This document shows, one piece after another, positions 53,207-61,119 of a stretch of 64,000 nt of DNA. The stretch lies in NCBI GenBank assembly GCA_003194445.1, contig PQXF01000006.1, positions 30,423 through 94,422 of the forward strand, written 5' to 3'. The notes beneath the pieces are model-generated. The model made no database searches and had not been told where the DNA came from. It was given only the letters and a program-made list of their open reading frames with translations. The stretch is from Candidatus Methanogaster sp. GTDB taxonomy: Archaea; Halobacteriota; Methanosarcinia; Methanosarcinales; Methanogasteraceae. Position 1 is the stretch's first letter. The number at the start of each line of letters is the position of its first letter. A program made the translations under genes and the position numbers.

Positions 53207-54426
53207 ATTGACGTGAGTAGATACCTGATTGGTCCGTCATCGGTAGTAACGCTTGTCAGATCGCCTGGAGGGATTAATCGAACTTCCGTGGTCTGTGTCT
53301 CTGACGAGAAACTGACGATACGTCCGAAGTTGTTGTATATTGGAGCTATCGGAACATCAACTGAGTAGCTACCCATCTTCATACCATCTCCTTCTGACCT
53401 ATCATCTCTCAGGTATGCATACTTATAAATGTTGGTATCAAGGGCACCGATGGGTGGCTGCGGCGTAATCCTGATGTCGCATGTGCCGATGTTCTTGAAG
53501 GTTACCTTTGTCCAACCGGTGGGTGTTCCCGGGTATACCGTTCCAAAGTCCCAACCATTGGCTGCCATCACCTGAACTGCCATCAATTTAGGTGAGAATC
53601 TCGCACCCGGTGTTTCCAGGGGGTCCTCAAGTATATTTATGCCAGTCACGCAATCGTTTCTTATTCCCGTTTGATTGTTTGCATATAGTGTAAGGTCCAC
53701 GGTGTAGGACGTGCTGGCGCCGACCGATGCGGTTATTATCGTCACCCTGCTTTCGTTATCAGCCAGAAAGCTTCGGTTAAATCCACCGGTCTCATTAACG
53801 ACGCCATCCGCAAACATGAATACGCCTGTTTGTGTGATACTGCCGATGCCCGGGTCGCTGCATGTCCAGTGTGCATCAGGTATCTGGAATTCGTTGTCAT
53901 ATCGATCCACACCTTTGAGCCCAAATGGTATCGAAACAGACGGTGTCAACTCTGAGAAACTGACGAGTTCGGTATCATTTGCTGTGATGTGGATGCGGTC
54001 TACGGGTCCGTGATTGACGGTTACTATCGCCTCTGCAGATACCGTCCCATATATCACTTTTATTATGCCCGTACCGACTTCCTTCGCGGAAAAATGCCCA
54101 TTGGCATCAATGCTCCCTATTGTGCTCTGCCAGCTAACATCAGAAGATACAACCTCATCCGTCGTTTCTCCTGTTGTTGTATCCAAAACCGTCGCAGTTG
54201 CGATGAATCGCTGGCTATTTCCGGAATAAACCGTTGCGTTTGTCGGGTCCAGGGTAAAACCAACTACATAAATACCCTCTGTTCCGCCAGCACCTGTCTC
54301 ACCATCACTCGTGTATGCAACAGCAACAGAGCACATCGAAACTGCCAGTATCGTTGCGAGCAGTGCGCATCTAACAGACGCTACGAATTCCTTAAATCTC
54401 CCTGTCTTTGAATCTTCCATTTTCAT
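53203..54426 (-). CDS. secreted Ig-like surface protein
   Basis: First gene of the surface operon, behind GGAGGAGG. Signal peptide LLATILAVSMCSVAVA, then a Big_2-like domain (FTLDPTNATVYSGNSQRFIA), a second beta domain with DVSWQSTIGSIDANGHFSA typical of bacterial Ig-like repeats, and a C-terminal region with TGWTKVTFKNIG. No transmembrane anchor at the C-terminus, so secreted or non-covalently held by the two anchored partners. 407 aa. Sequon content suggests glycosylation. Confidence 0.75.
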   Translation of the reverse strand: MKMEDSKTGRFKEFVASVRCALLATILAVSMCSVAVAYTSDGETGAGGTEGIYVVGFTLDPTNATVYSGNSQRFIATATVLDTTTGETTDEVVSSDVSWQSTIGSIDANGHFSAKEVGTGIIKVIYGTVSAEAIVTVNHGPVDRIHITANDTELVSFSELTPSVSIPFGLKGVDRYDNEFQIPDAHWTCSDPGIGSITQTGVFMFADGVVNETGGFNRSFLADNESRVTIITASVGASTSYTVDLTLYANNQTGIRNDCVTGINILEDPLETPGARFSPKLMAVQVMAANGWDFGTVYPGTPTGWTKVTFKNIGTCDIRITPQPPIGALDTNIYKYAYLRDDRSEGDGMKMGSYSVDVPIAPIYNNFGRIVSFSSETQTTEVRLIPPGDLTSVTTDDGPIRYLLTSI

Positions 54427-54445
54427 ACCTCCTCCGTGTTTAACT

Positions 54446-54480
54446 ACCTCATTAATCCATCATTATAATAATAATGAGGT
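54446..54480. promoter_or_regulatory. inverted repeat at the surface-operon promoter
   Basis: Nine-base arms ACCTCATTA and TAATGAGGT around a 17-base AT-rich centre, 20 bases before the 54426 ATG and ~25 bases after the TATA box at 54505. Same ACCTCAT/ATGAGGT pair as at the archaellum promoter. Confidence 0.58.
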
Positions 54481-54504
54481 GCTGTATCTATGTGTGGATT
54501 GAAA

Positions 54505-54513
54505 GTATATAAA
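54505..54513 (-). promoter_or_regulatory. TATA box of the surface-protein operon
   Basis: TTTATATAC on the minus strand, with its expected start of transcription at the edge of the inverted repeat at 54446-54480. Confidence 0.55.
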
Positions 54514-54618
54514 ACAGATGGACAAAGATTGTCATTTTCTTGATTTGACAATTTTTAGATACACAAGTTTTTCATTCTGCAAATATGGCGTCATGAAAAG
54601 GATGTGGTATCGACAAAA

Positions 54619-54628
54619 AGTTATATCT
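54619..54628 (+). promoter_or_regulatory. TATA box of the TrmB-like regulator
   Basis: AGTTATATCT, about 50 bases before the regulator start codon; divergent from the surface-operon promoter. Confidence 0.45.
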
Positions 54629-54677
54629 ACTATGATTTCATAAGATTGTTACAGGGTAGTTAACCGGGGGAATAAAC

Positions 54678-55550
54678 GTGGAAGAGATGAAACTTACAAA
54701 TGTCGTCCAGACCTTTGAATCAATATTTGATGAGATAGGGATCGATGTACCGTATGAAGCTTCTTTGTATTATGTTGTTTCGATTTACCACACTCCGGCA
54801 AGCTTTACTGAAATGTACAGGGAAGCCAGAAGAATACGCAAAGCCATATCCGAAAGGGCGCTTAAGAATGGCAGGAACGCACTTGTGGACAATGGTTTGA
54901 TTGCACAGGTGTTGTTCGTGCATGGGTCGGACACGAGATTCGGGACAGAGCCATACCTACCCGTGAACCCAGGGATCGTTGCTGAGGTGCACAACGAATA
55001 TCTGAAGAATATCTATTCCGATGAAGATTTTTCCATCAGGAACCGGGATGTTGAGGAGCTGCATGGGATTTGGATGGAAAACTTTGGTAGATATGGGATT
55101 GAGATAGAAAAGGGGAGCATCACACTCCATTATGGTGATACATGGGTCCTGTATAATCTTCTGGGGATCATGGACAAACTTGAGAATACCACTATCTCGA
55201 TGATGTTGGGCGGAATCGATGTTTTTAAAGAGATATATGAAGTATATTATAGCCATATCCTTCAACAAGGATCGAAGATCAGGGCGATCATCAATAGAAC
55301 TGATGAGGCGGAAGATATAAAAAGATTAAAGATAGAATATGGAGATAAAATTGAGGTAAAATATATACCCAGTGAAGACTATGGGACCTGCAGACAGATT
55401 TTTTTCGATCATGATTTGGCGATGGATGGAAAGAAACTCCTGCTTTCGGATAGATCAGGACCATCATGTATCGGCACAATATATCTAAAAGAAGCGGATT
55501 CCATCGCTTTGTTGAGGAATAACTTTGAAAATATATGGCAAACCCACTAA
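54678..55550 (+). CDS. TrmB-like transcriptional regulator
   Basis: 290 aa. N-terminal winged helix resembling TrmB (IFDEIGIDVPYEASLYYVVS, then a recognition-helix-like RIRKAISERALKNGRNALV) and a C-terminal PLD-like half with KIRAIINRTDEAEDIKRL and a closing NNFENIWQTH, the usual FxxxW end of TrmB proteins. Starts at GTG 54678 after GGGGG; ATG 54687 is the alternative. It is divergent from the surface-protein operon and is the only regulator near the archaellum and surface operons, so it is a candidate for binding their shared palindrome. Family call is moderate. Confidence 0.6.
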   Translation: MEEMKLTNVVQTFESIFDEIGIDVPYEASLYYVVSIYHTPASFTEMYREARRIRKAISERALKNGRNALVDNGLIAQVLFVHGSDTRFGTEPYLPVNPGIVAEVHNEYLKNIYSDEDFSIRNRDVEELHGIWMENFGRYGIEIEKGSITLHYGDTWVLYNLLGIMDKLENTTISMMLGGIDVFKEIYEVYYSHILQQGSKIRAIINRTDEAEDIKRLKIEYGDKIEVKYIPSEDYGTCRQIFFDHDLAMDGKKLLLSDRSGPSCIGTIYLKEADSIALLRNNFENIWQTH

Positions 55551-55817
55551 CCTCGTTAAACAAATTTCAATCACGATGGTGGCGTCTCTTCCTAATCGTA
55601 TTTTAGCGATTTTGCTAAAAGCTCATCAAAGGTCGGACCACTTCGAACTAAACTGGCAACTTACCGGGGTGTCAGGTTATGACTCTGATTGTTCTGGAAA
55701 TTCAAACCTGAAGCGGCAGATGCGAGACTCAAATCAATAACAATCTAAAAACAACGCCAGCACCAGGGTAACTTTGCAACCCCCAATTTTTTGGAATTGC
55801 TGTTGACCTAAAATCCC

Positions 55818-56600
55818 TCACTCCACGCGCTCTTGCAATGCATCGATCATGTCCTTAAACGTGAACTTCTCTGGCATCACGTCCACGCTGACGCCATATC
55901 CGAAAAGGACATCTGCGGTGGGATCTCCGATCGCTGCAACGACCCTCTCGCATAATATATCCACGATTCCCACCTCTGCGCCCATCGACCGTGCGACCGT
56001 CATGAAGTTGTGAACGGTCATCGCACTGGTGAATGCGAAGGCATCGATCTTCCCGTTAAGCGCATCCTCGATCATCCGCTGCTGCCTGCCGTCATCCGGA
56101 AGCACCAGTTTATACACCGCAGTCTCGTGCACCAGAACCCCGTCCCCGGAACTCCTCAGTTCTGTGATCAGCGCGGGATCGCCGTGCGTACTCCGCACCA
56201 CTTCTACGGTCTTGTTGTCAGTGCCGTGCAACATCTCAGCGATCCCCTTTGAACTGTATGAATCCGGCATCAGGGAGACATTTATGCCCCGCGTCTCAAG
56301 TGCCCTCTTCGTCTTTGATCCGATGGCAACAACAGATGTCCGGTTAAGCGCATGAACGAAACGCTCAGAGTCATCGATCTTCTGCAGCATGAATGCGATT
56401 CCGTTTGCGCTGGTGAATACCACGATATCCGATTCGCAGGCGAGCACGCGCTCTACAAACCCGTCGAAATTGCCGTCGTGATTATCCCGAAGTTCGATCA
56501 TCGGTGCCGCGATCACGTCAAAGCCACGAGAATGCAGAAGCGCGACTGAGGAATCGAGATGCATGTCAGGGCGCATGATTGCGATGACCGGTTTTTCCAT
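55818..56600 (-). CDS. hemD: uroporphyrinogen-III synthase
   Basis: Cyclises hydroxymethylbilane to uroporphyrinogen III, precursor of corrinoids, F430, siroheme and heme. FTSANGIAFMLQ, VAIGSKTKRALETRGI, AFAFTSAMTVHNFM and VVAAIGDPTADVLFGYGV are the two symmetrical halves of the family. 260 aa, normal. Stand-alone here; feeds the same pathway as cbiD. Confidence 0.9.
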   Translation of the reverse strand: MEKPVIAIMRPDMHLDSSVALLHSRGFDVIAAPMIELRDNHDGNFDGFVERVLACESDIVVFTSANGIAFMLQKIDDSERFVHALNRTSVVAIGSKTKRALETRGINVSLMPDSYSSKGIAEMLHGTDNKTVEVVRSTHGDPALITELRSSGDGVLVHETAVYKLVLPDDGRQQRMIEDALNGKIDAFAFTSAMTVHNFMTVARSMGAEVGIVDILCERVVAAIGDPTADVLFGYGVSVDVMPEKFTFKDMIDALQERVE

Positions 56601-56754
56601 GATGGTTGTTTGGCAGGGTGGTAAAAATATGTTGTGGTTTCGGTCAGGTTTTTTGAAACAGGGCAGGTCTCTACCGCTGCGCTTCCGGTTGAGTTACGCA
56701 AATTTAAGCTAAGCCCCTAAAATCACGATGGCTGCTGGCATAGGCGGCAATTGA

Positions 56755-57204
56755 TTAATAATTGATAGAAGAACTCCGCGCGGTGAGCGCGAAGACGCTA
56801 ACTTTCTCAGGATTACGGCTCTCCTTGCAGGTGTATGGTGTGTGGTAGATGCTCGATGAGAGCCCGGCAAGAAAACCACGGATGAAATTGCAATTATCCT
56901 CGTCCGCATCCAGTTCGAAGGCATTGTGCAGCGTAACAACAAATCCATCGCTTCTATCGATCTCCATCTTTGTGAACCAGTCGGAAAACATCATGCTGCT
57001 TAAGATATTCTTAAAGATTGTATCAGGATCAAGGTCTTTTGGTATGCTCATGCGCGCATGGTATCTCTCTGCGAGCTGCTTACCAAAATTATATAAAATA
57101 CCCGCGCTCCCTTTGCCGATCACATCGACAAGCGAGTTCATCAGTAACACTAGATCGCCAGCCCTTGGGTATATCGGGATGTTCATATCCTCGTCCGGTT
57201 CCAT
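56755..57204 (-). CDS. V4R-like small-molecule binding domain protein
   Basis: 149 aa. The order GSAGILYNFGKQLAERY, an acidic helix region, then NCNFIRGFLAGLSSSIYHTP and CKESRNPEKVSVFAL resembles V4R/hydrocarbon-binding domains, which bind hydrophobic or tetrapyrrole ligands, though the terminal Cys pair is incomplete (SVFAL instead of CxFxL). Follows the Roadblock gene by two codons and is probably in one operon with it, a common archaeal pairing. Start at ATG 57204 preferred to GTG 57219. Confidence 0.55.
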   Translation of the reverse strand: MEPDEDMNIPIYPRAGDLVLLMNSLVDVIGKGSAGILYNFGKQLAERYHARMSIPKDLDPDTIFKNILSSMMFSDWFTKMEIDRSDGFVVTLHNAFELDADEDNCNFIRGFLAGLSSSIYHTPYTCKESRNPEKVSVFALTARSSSINY

Positions 57205-57220
57205 ACCTTTTGTCTGCACC

Positions 57221-57598
57221 TTATAACCTCATAACCTTTTTGACCTTTTCGGCGGCATGTTGTAGTTCAATCATAACCAGTCCGACATTGGCGCCCGGGT
57301 CGAGCAGTGTTAACAGCGAAGCATTGCCCAGATTGAAGACTACAACGATCCCTTCACCGGTATAAATCACGACGCGATCAGAGGGGGGCAAGCCGAGATT
57401 GTGTACGGATTTGTTTGCAAGACCGACTATCGATGCGCTGATCGCATGGGCGATCGGCGTATCATAAGAGTGATCACGGAATCGATCTGCTATCTTAAGG
57501 CCGTCTGCGGATGATATGACAACCCCGCGTATGCAATCGACGCGAGCGGTCATATCCGCGAGGAGCACGTTTAATTGGTCGATCGTTGTCTGAGACAT
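57221..57598 (-). CDS. Roadblock/LC7 domain protein
   Basis: 125 aa from ATG 57598. IRGVVISSADGLKIADRF, then DRVVIYTGEGIVVVFNLG and NVGLVMIELQHAAEKVKKVM give the complete Roadblock fold, a regulator of small GTPases and polarity systems in prokaryotes. The track frame extends upstream without support. Paired with the V4R-like gene; partner GTPase not in the window. Confidence 0.85.
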   Translation of the reverse strand: MSQTTIDQLNVLLADMTARVDCIRGVVISSADGLKIADRFRDHSYDTPIAHAISASIVGLANKSVHNLGLPPSDRVVIYTGEGIVVVFNLGNASLLTLLDPGANVGLVMIELQHAAEKVKKVMRL

Positions 57599-57861
57599 GG
57601 CTACACCGTTTGGAATTTCTGCACAATGGGCATTGTTTTTGGATGTACGTTCCAATTATAGTATAGTTTGTGCCCTGTGTATGTAAAGATGTCGGTTGCG
57701 CGAACATCTTAAAAAATGACATTGTAGGAAATGCAACAACAGAGGGTACAGGAGGTATGGAGGATCGATTTGAAAACACTATACCCTCCATACCCTCTGC
57801 GGCGGTCATATAGAGCTCTAAATTAGACTTGCGGAGTATATAAATTCCCTGCTTTAACCGA

Positions 57862-58227
57862 TTATGCCATTCCGCCGCCAGCGCCGCCGCCGATCGCACT
57901 GCGCAACTGCTCCTGCAACTGCTGGAACCGTTTCTGGATGCGCTCTTCCTGCTTTTCGAGCGTGCGCACCCGAAGTTCCATCGTGTCCTTCTTTTCAGTA
58001 AGTTCTGTTGCAACAGAATCGTGCTCGCCCTTGATCAGCAGCTGTCCGACATTCTTGTAAATCACTGCGTCATCCTCGAGTTTCGAAAGTTCTTCGAGAG
58101 CCATCTCGGCCTCGTTGAGTGCTGATGTCACCTGCGCCTTCTGTGATGCAAGCGCCTGTGCCTGCTGCTGAACCTGCTGAAGTTGCGCAAGTTGATGCTG
58201 TACTTGTGGTGGTATCTCAGTAGTCAT
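57862..58227 (-). CDS. pfdB: prefoldin beta subunit
   Basis: Subunit of the archaeal prefoldin chaperone, which hands unfolded proteins to the thermosome. Two coiled-coil arms (QVQHQLAQLQQVQQQAQALA and ELRVRTLEKQEERIQKRFQQ) flank the beta-hairpin core VIYKNVGQLLIKGE. 121 aa. Four bases after the GGGP synthase stop, likely co-transcribed with it and L40e. Confidence 0.95.
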   Translation of the reverse strand: MTTEIPPQVQHQLAQLQQVQQQAQALASQKAQVTSALNEAEMALEELSKLEDDAVIYKNVGQLLIKGEHDSVATELTEKKDTMELRVRTLEKQEERIQKRFQQLQEQLRSAIGGGAGGGMA

Positions 58228-58231
58228 ATTA

Positions 58232-58972
58232 TCACTTTTTTATCGCATTAACAAATTCGGTAATCGTTCCCTGTATCTCTGATGCCTCTTCGACCGCGGT
58301 GCCGGTCACGATGATGTCAGCGCCGGCTTCTGCTGCGGCTCTTGCGGACTGTGCGCTTCCAATCCCGCCTCCGACCACGAGCGTCTCGCAGCCAGCTCTC
58401 TTAACAGCGCGGATCATCTCCGGCGGCACAGGGTCAGCTGCGCCAGAACCCGCCTCCAGGTAGGTGTATCTCATGCCAAGAAACTTTCCTGCAAGCGAGT
58501 ACGCCACTGCAAGTTCAGGCTTCTCTCTCGGGATCAGTTTCGCATCCCCGACCCATCCGGCTGTGCCGCCAGGCTCTACGATGATGTATGCCATCGGGAT
58601 CGGCTCGATTCCATAATCTAAGACGGCTTTTGCGCCAATCATCTGGTTGGTGATCAGATAACCAATATCCCTCGAATTCAATAGACTCATAAAGAATACG
58701 GAGTCTGCGTATCTGCTGATCCCGGATGCACTTGCTGGAAACAGGATGGTCGGAAGATCGGTCACCTCCTTGATCGCACGCAGTGTCTCATCGAGGACGT
58801 CACCGGATGCGCCGACCGAGCCGCCGATCATGATTGCGCTGCTGCCGGCTTTTGCTGCCGCCTCTGCGATCCCGGATGCCGCGGAAGGGTTCCCCTCATC
58901 CGGATCGATCAGGGTGAGGTGCGCCGTACCATCCCGTTTTATAACGTCATCGAGATACTGCTCTGTGCTCAT
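58232..58972 (-). CDS. geranylgeranylglyceryl phosphate synthase
   Basis: First committed step of archaeal membrane lipids: joins geranylgeranyl diphosphate to sn-glycerol-1-phosphate. TIM-barrel blocks [38 protein letters not shown]-type region (here [14 protein letters not shown]) and [20 protein letters not shown] form the phosphate-binding site. 246 aa. ATG overlaps the L40e stop. Firm archaeal marker. Confidence 0.94.
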   Translation of the reverse strand: MSTEQYLDDVIKRDGTAHLTLIDPDEGNPSAASGIAEAAAKAGSSAIMIGGSVGASGDVLDETLRAIKEVTDLPTILFPASASGISRYADSVFFMSLLNSRDIGYLITNQMIGAKAVLDYGIEPIPMAYIIVEPGGTAGWVGDAKLIPREKPELAVAYSLAGKFLGMRYTYLEAGSGAADPVPPEMIRAVKRAGCETLVVGGGIGSAQSARAAAEAGADIIVTGTAVEEASEIQGTITEFVNAIKK

Positions 58973-59115
58973 CCTCTACTTTCCTTCGACTTCATGCGCA
59001 GATGTTTGTAGCCGCATTTCCGGCACCTGGTCGCCCGGATCGGATTGCGTGCGTTGCATTTCATGCATATCTTCTTACGCAGCAGTTTGTTTTCTGCTTC
59101 TTCAAATCGTGCCAT
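58969..59115 (-). CDS. rpl40e: ribosomal protein L40e
   Basis: 48 aa protein missed by the ORF track. It starts [20 protein letters not shown] and continues with [18 protein letters not shown], giving the CxxC...CxxC zinc site and basic surface of archaeal L40e. The stop overlaps the GGGP synthase ATG, a common archaeal arrangement with translational coupling. Confidence 0.95.
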   Translation of the reverse strand: MARFEEAENKLLRKKICMKCNARNPIRATRCRKCGYKHLRMKSKESRG

Positions 59116-59285
59116 TTTCTTGATCCTCTACATACCGTTATAGGGCGCGGCATATTAACGTTGTCGTGTGGGTGATTGCAGGCGTATCCGGCATAAGCAC
59201 AGAAAGCATGAGTGATCTCGAACAGAAGAACGAGTATTACCATACCCTGTAATAGTAACTATCCTCCCAAAACATGCCGCCTCAT

Positions 59286-60260
59286 TTATCCCAGTTTCGC
59301 AGCCTCGCCGCGAACCAGTTTCCGAAACTGCTTGTGCGCCTCCACGATATCTGCGATCTTATCCGCATCCACCCCAACGAGGCAATCGACCCGCGGATCG
59401 TTTCTATAGTCCTGCTCGAGCGTGCGTGCCAGTTCGATTGCATCATCGCCGCGTGCACACGCCAGCGCAAATTCCCGCAAAAGTCCGATATCGGTTCCGC
59501 AGAGCGCGATGTTTGCATGAGGGACTGCGTACTCGTTGCCATTGAAAACGATCGCAATCCCGCCCGCATCCCGCACACGCCCGAGCATCGCAAAGTCTGT
59601 GATCGAATCCCCGACAACGATCACATCTCCGGGCGTCATGCTGTGAGCAAGAGCGATCTCCTCCATCGCCTGGACCTTGCGTGCACCTCCGACCACTCGC
59701 ACCTGTGAGAAGATATCGCCAAGCGCGGTCTCTTTTAGTTCGCCAAAGTAGAAATCATCCAATCTCTGAAACACCGCCTCTTCGTCACCGGTGCTGAGAA
59801 TCTCATCCTCGATGCCGCGTATGCAAGCAATATCGTCACCTGTGAGTCTCCCGCGCAAATCCTCGAGGTTGAGGCGCGTACATGCGATATGATCTCTGGA
59901 AACGCCAAGCTCATCACCGATCTGGTAGGCGTGCTGCTCATAACTCGTCGAGATGATGTGCACATCCCAACCATCTCCTTTCAATCTCGCAATCAGGTCC
60001 TTTGCGCCAGGTACGATCCGTGCACGCGAGGAAATCTCTGTAATATTCTCTTCCCTGATCCCATGCACAAGCAGGAACGGGACGATGAGCGCAAGCGTAT
60101 CACCTGGCTCGTAATTCTCGCGGCCTGCAAGTGCCAGTACGTCATCATATCGGCTCAACATCTCGAATATCGCATCTCCATTCTCGATTAAGGAGGTTAC
60201 CTCGTAGGCATTGTCTTGCGGCGACAGCGGACCTTCCAGATCAAAGCATATGATGTTCAT
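59286..60260 (-). CDS. HAD-superfamily phosphatase (EhaR-like)
   Basis: 324 aa HAD hydrolase. FDLEGPLSPQDNAYEV holds the nucleophile Asp, with Glu instead of the second Asp of DxD; IISTSYEQHAYQI is motif II and VIVVGDSITDFAML motif IV. This long archaeal group is annotated as EhaR in methanogen energy-converting hydrogenase clusters, but is also widespread alone and no hydrogenase gene is nearby here. Substrate unknown. Confidence 0.8.
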   Translation of the reverse strand: MNIICFDLEGPLSPQDNAYEVTSLIENGDAIFEMLSRYDDVLALAGRENYEPGDTLALIVPFLLVHGIREENITEISSRARIVPGAKDLIARLKGDGWDVHIISTSYEQHAYQIGDELGVSRDHIACTRLNLEDLRGRLTGDDIACIRGIEDEILSTGDEEAVFQRLDDFYFGELKETALGDIFSQVRVVGGARKVQAMEEIALAHSMTPGDVIVVGDSITDFAMLGRVRDAGGIAIVFNGNEYAVPHANIALCGTDIGLLREFALACARGDDAIELARTLEQDYRNDPRVDCLVGVDADKIADIVEAHKQFRKLVRGEAAKLG

Positions 60261-60275
60261 AATTGTGATAATGCA

Positions 60276-60794
60276 TCAAAGTCGGTTCGACATTTTCTTG
60301 AAATCATTCTCGTTTTTCGCCATCAAACCATAAATTTCGCGAGATATCTCGATCAGATAGCCCCTGATATTAACAAATGGTATTGTACAACACTTAAAAA
60401 GCCCCAATCCGAACAAAACATGAGACTTGGTACGTAAAACTCTCAAAAACAGTGGCGGTAGCCACGGTTCTGAAATTGCTTTTTCATCGACAGTATAAGC
60501 ACTGCGGAGCAGGTCATGTCTGTTTTTTAGTATCTTCTGAAATGGGTTCTCCTTTGCCATATCTCTATCCACTCGAAAGAAATTAAAAATCCACCAAAAT
60601 CCTTCGATTAGACTTTTCAAAGACTCGTGGTTTTCTATCCGCATATATCTCTTACCTTTCCAATTTTCATACGGCGTGAATGTGCAATCTTCCAGGATGT
60701 TAGAGAATGCACCTATCACTACGGCTGATATAAATAATAATCCAAAAAATAAATCCGAAACTTCCAATTGGTGTATCTCCTTTGTGTCAGCCAC
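60276..60794 (-). CDS. hypothetical protein interrupted by the 77 bp repeat
   Basis: 172 aa with GTG start and a hydrophobic segment near residues 14-31. The middle (about residues 100-125) is encoded by the complement of the 77 bp dispersed repeat at 60422-60498, which inserted without stopping the frame. Outside it the sequence reads GFWWIFNFFRVDRDM and REIYGLMAKNENDF, with no family recognised. The present protein is therefore partly repeat-derived and may be nonfunctional. Confidence 0.4.
   Translation of the reverse strand: MADTKEIHQLEVSDLFFGLLFISAVVIGAFSNILEDCTFTPYENWKGKRYMRIENHESLKSLIEGFWWIFNFFRVDRDMAKENPFQKILKNRHDLLRSAYTVDEKAISEPWLPPLFLRVLRTKSHVLFGLGLFKCCTIPFVNIRGYLIEISREIYGLMAKNENDFKKMSNRL
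60422..60498. repeat. 77 bp dispersed repeat, copy 2
   Basis: 74 of 77 bases match 3718-3794. Here it lies inside the ORF at 60276-60794. No target duplication was seen at its edges. Confidence 0.85.
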
Positions 60795-60818
60795 CGATTC
60801 ATTTCACCACAGCCATAT

Positions 60819-61097
60819 TCAGACCGCTTTTTCGTCGCGTAATTTTATCAGCGCGAATACGCAGTAATTCAAGATATCCCTGTATTCAGACTCAATACCT
60901 TCGGAGACCTTTGGAGATCCTTCAGACTCCTCAATGCTGCGTATTCTATACACTTTAACGAGTATCTGGTCTGTTATTGACGGCAGTCTCATCTCTCTCC
61001 ACGAATCCCCGTAATCTGCATTCTTTGCGACCACCAGTTCCCTGACCTCCTTTAAGATCGCGTCGTATTCCTCGATCGTATTCTTTTCCTGTGACAT
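60819..61097 (-). CDS. DUF1599 / nucleotide modification associated protein
   Basis: 92 aa, short form of the DUF1599 family. VVAKNADYGDSWREMRLP (the KNxDYGxSW signature), then KVYRIRSIEES and YRDILNYCVFALIKL. Related to MazG-like and dUTPase-like all-alpha nucleotide pyrophosphatases. Sits 22 bases downstream of the large HEAT-repeat gene and may be in its operon. Substrate unknown. Confidence 0.75.
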   Translation of the reverse strand: MSQEKNTIEEYDAILKEVRELVVAKNADYGDSWREMRLPSITDQILVKVYRIRSIEESEGSPKVSEGIESEYRDILNYCVFALIKLRDEKAV

Positions 61098-61119
61098 GCC
61101 AGCACCTATTTTATCCCGT

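Noticed and set aside
59286-60260. Firm assignment as energy-converting hydrogenase subunit EhaR
   Set aside because: The HAD fold is clear but no hydrogenase genes are nearby; only the family resemblance is reported.
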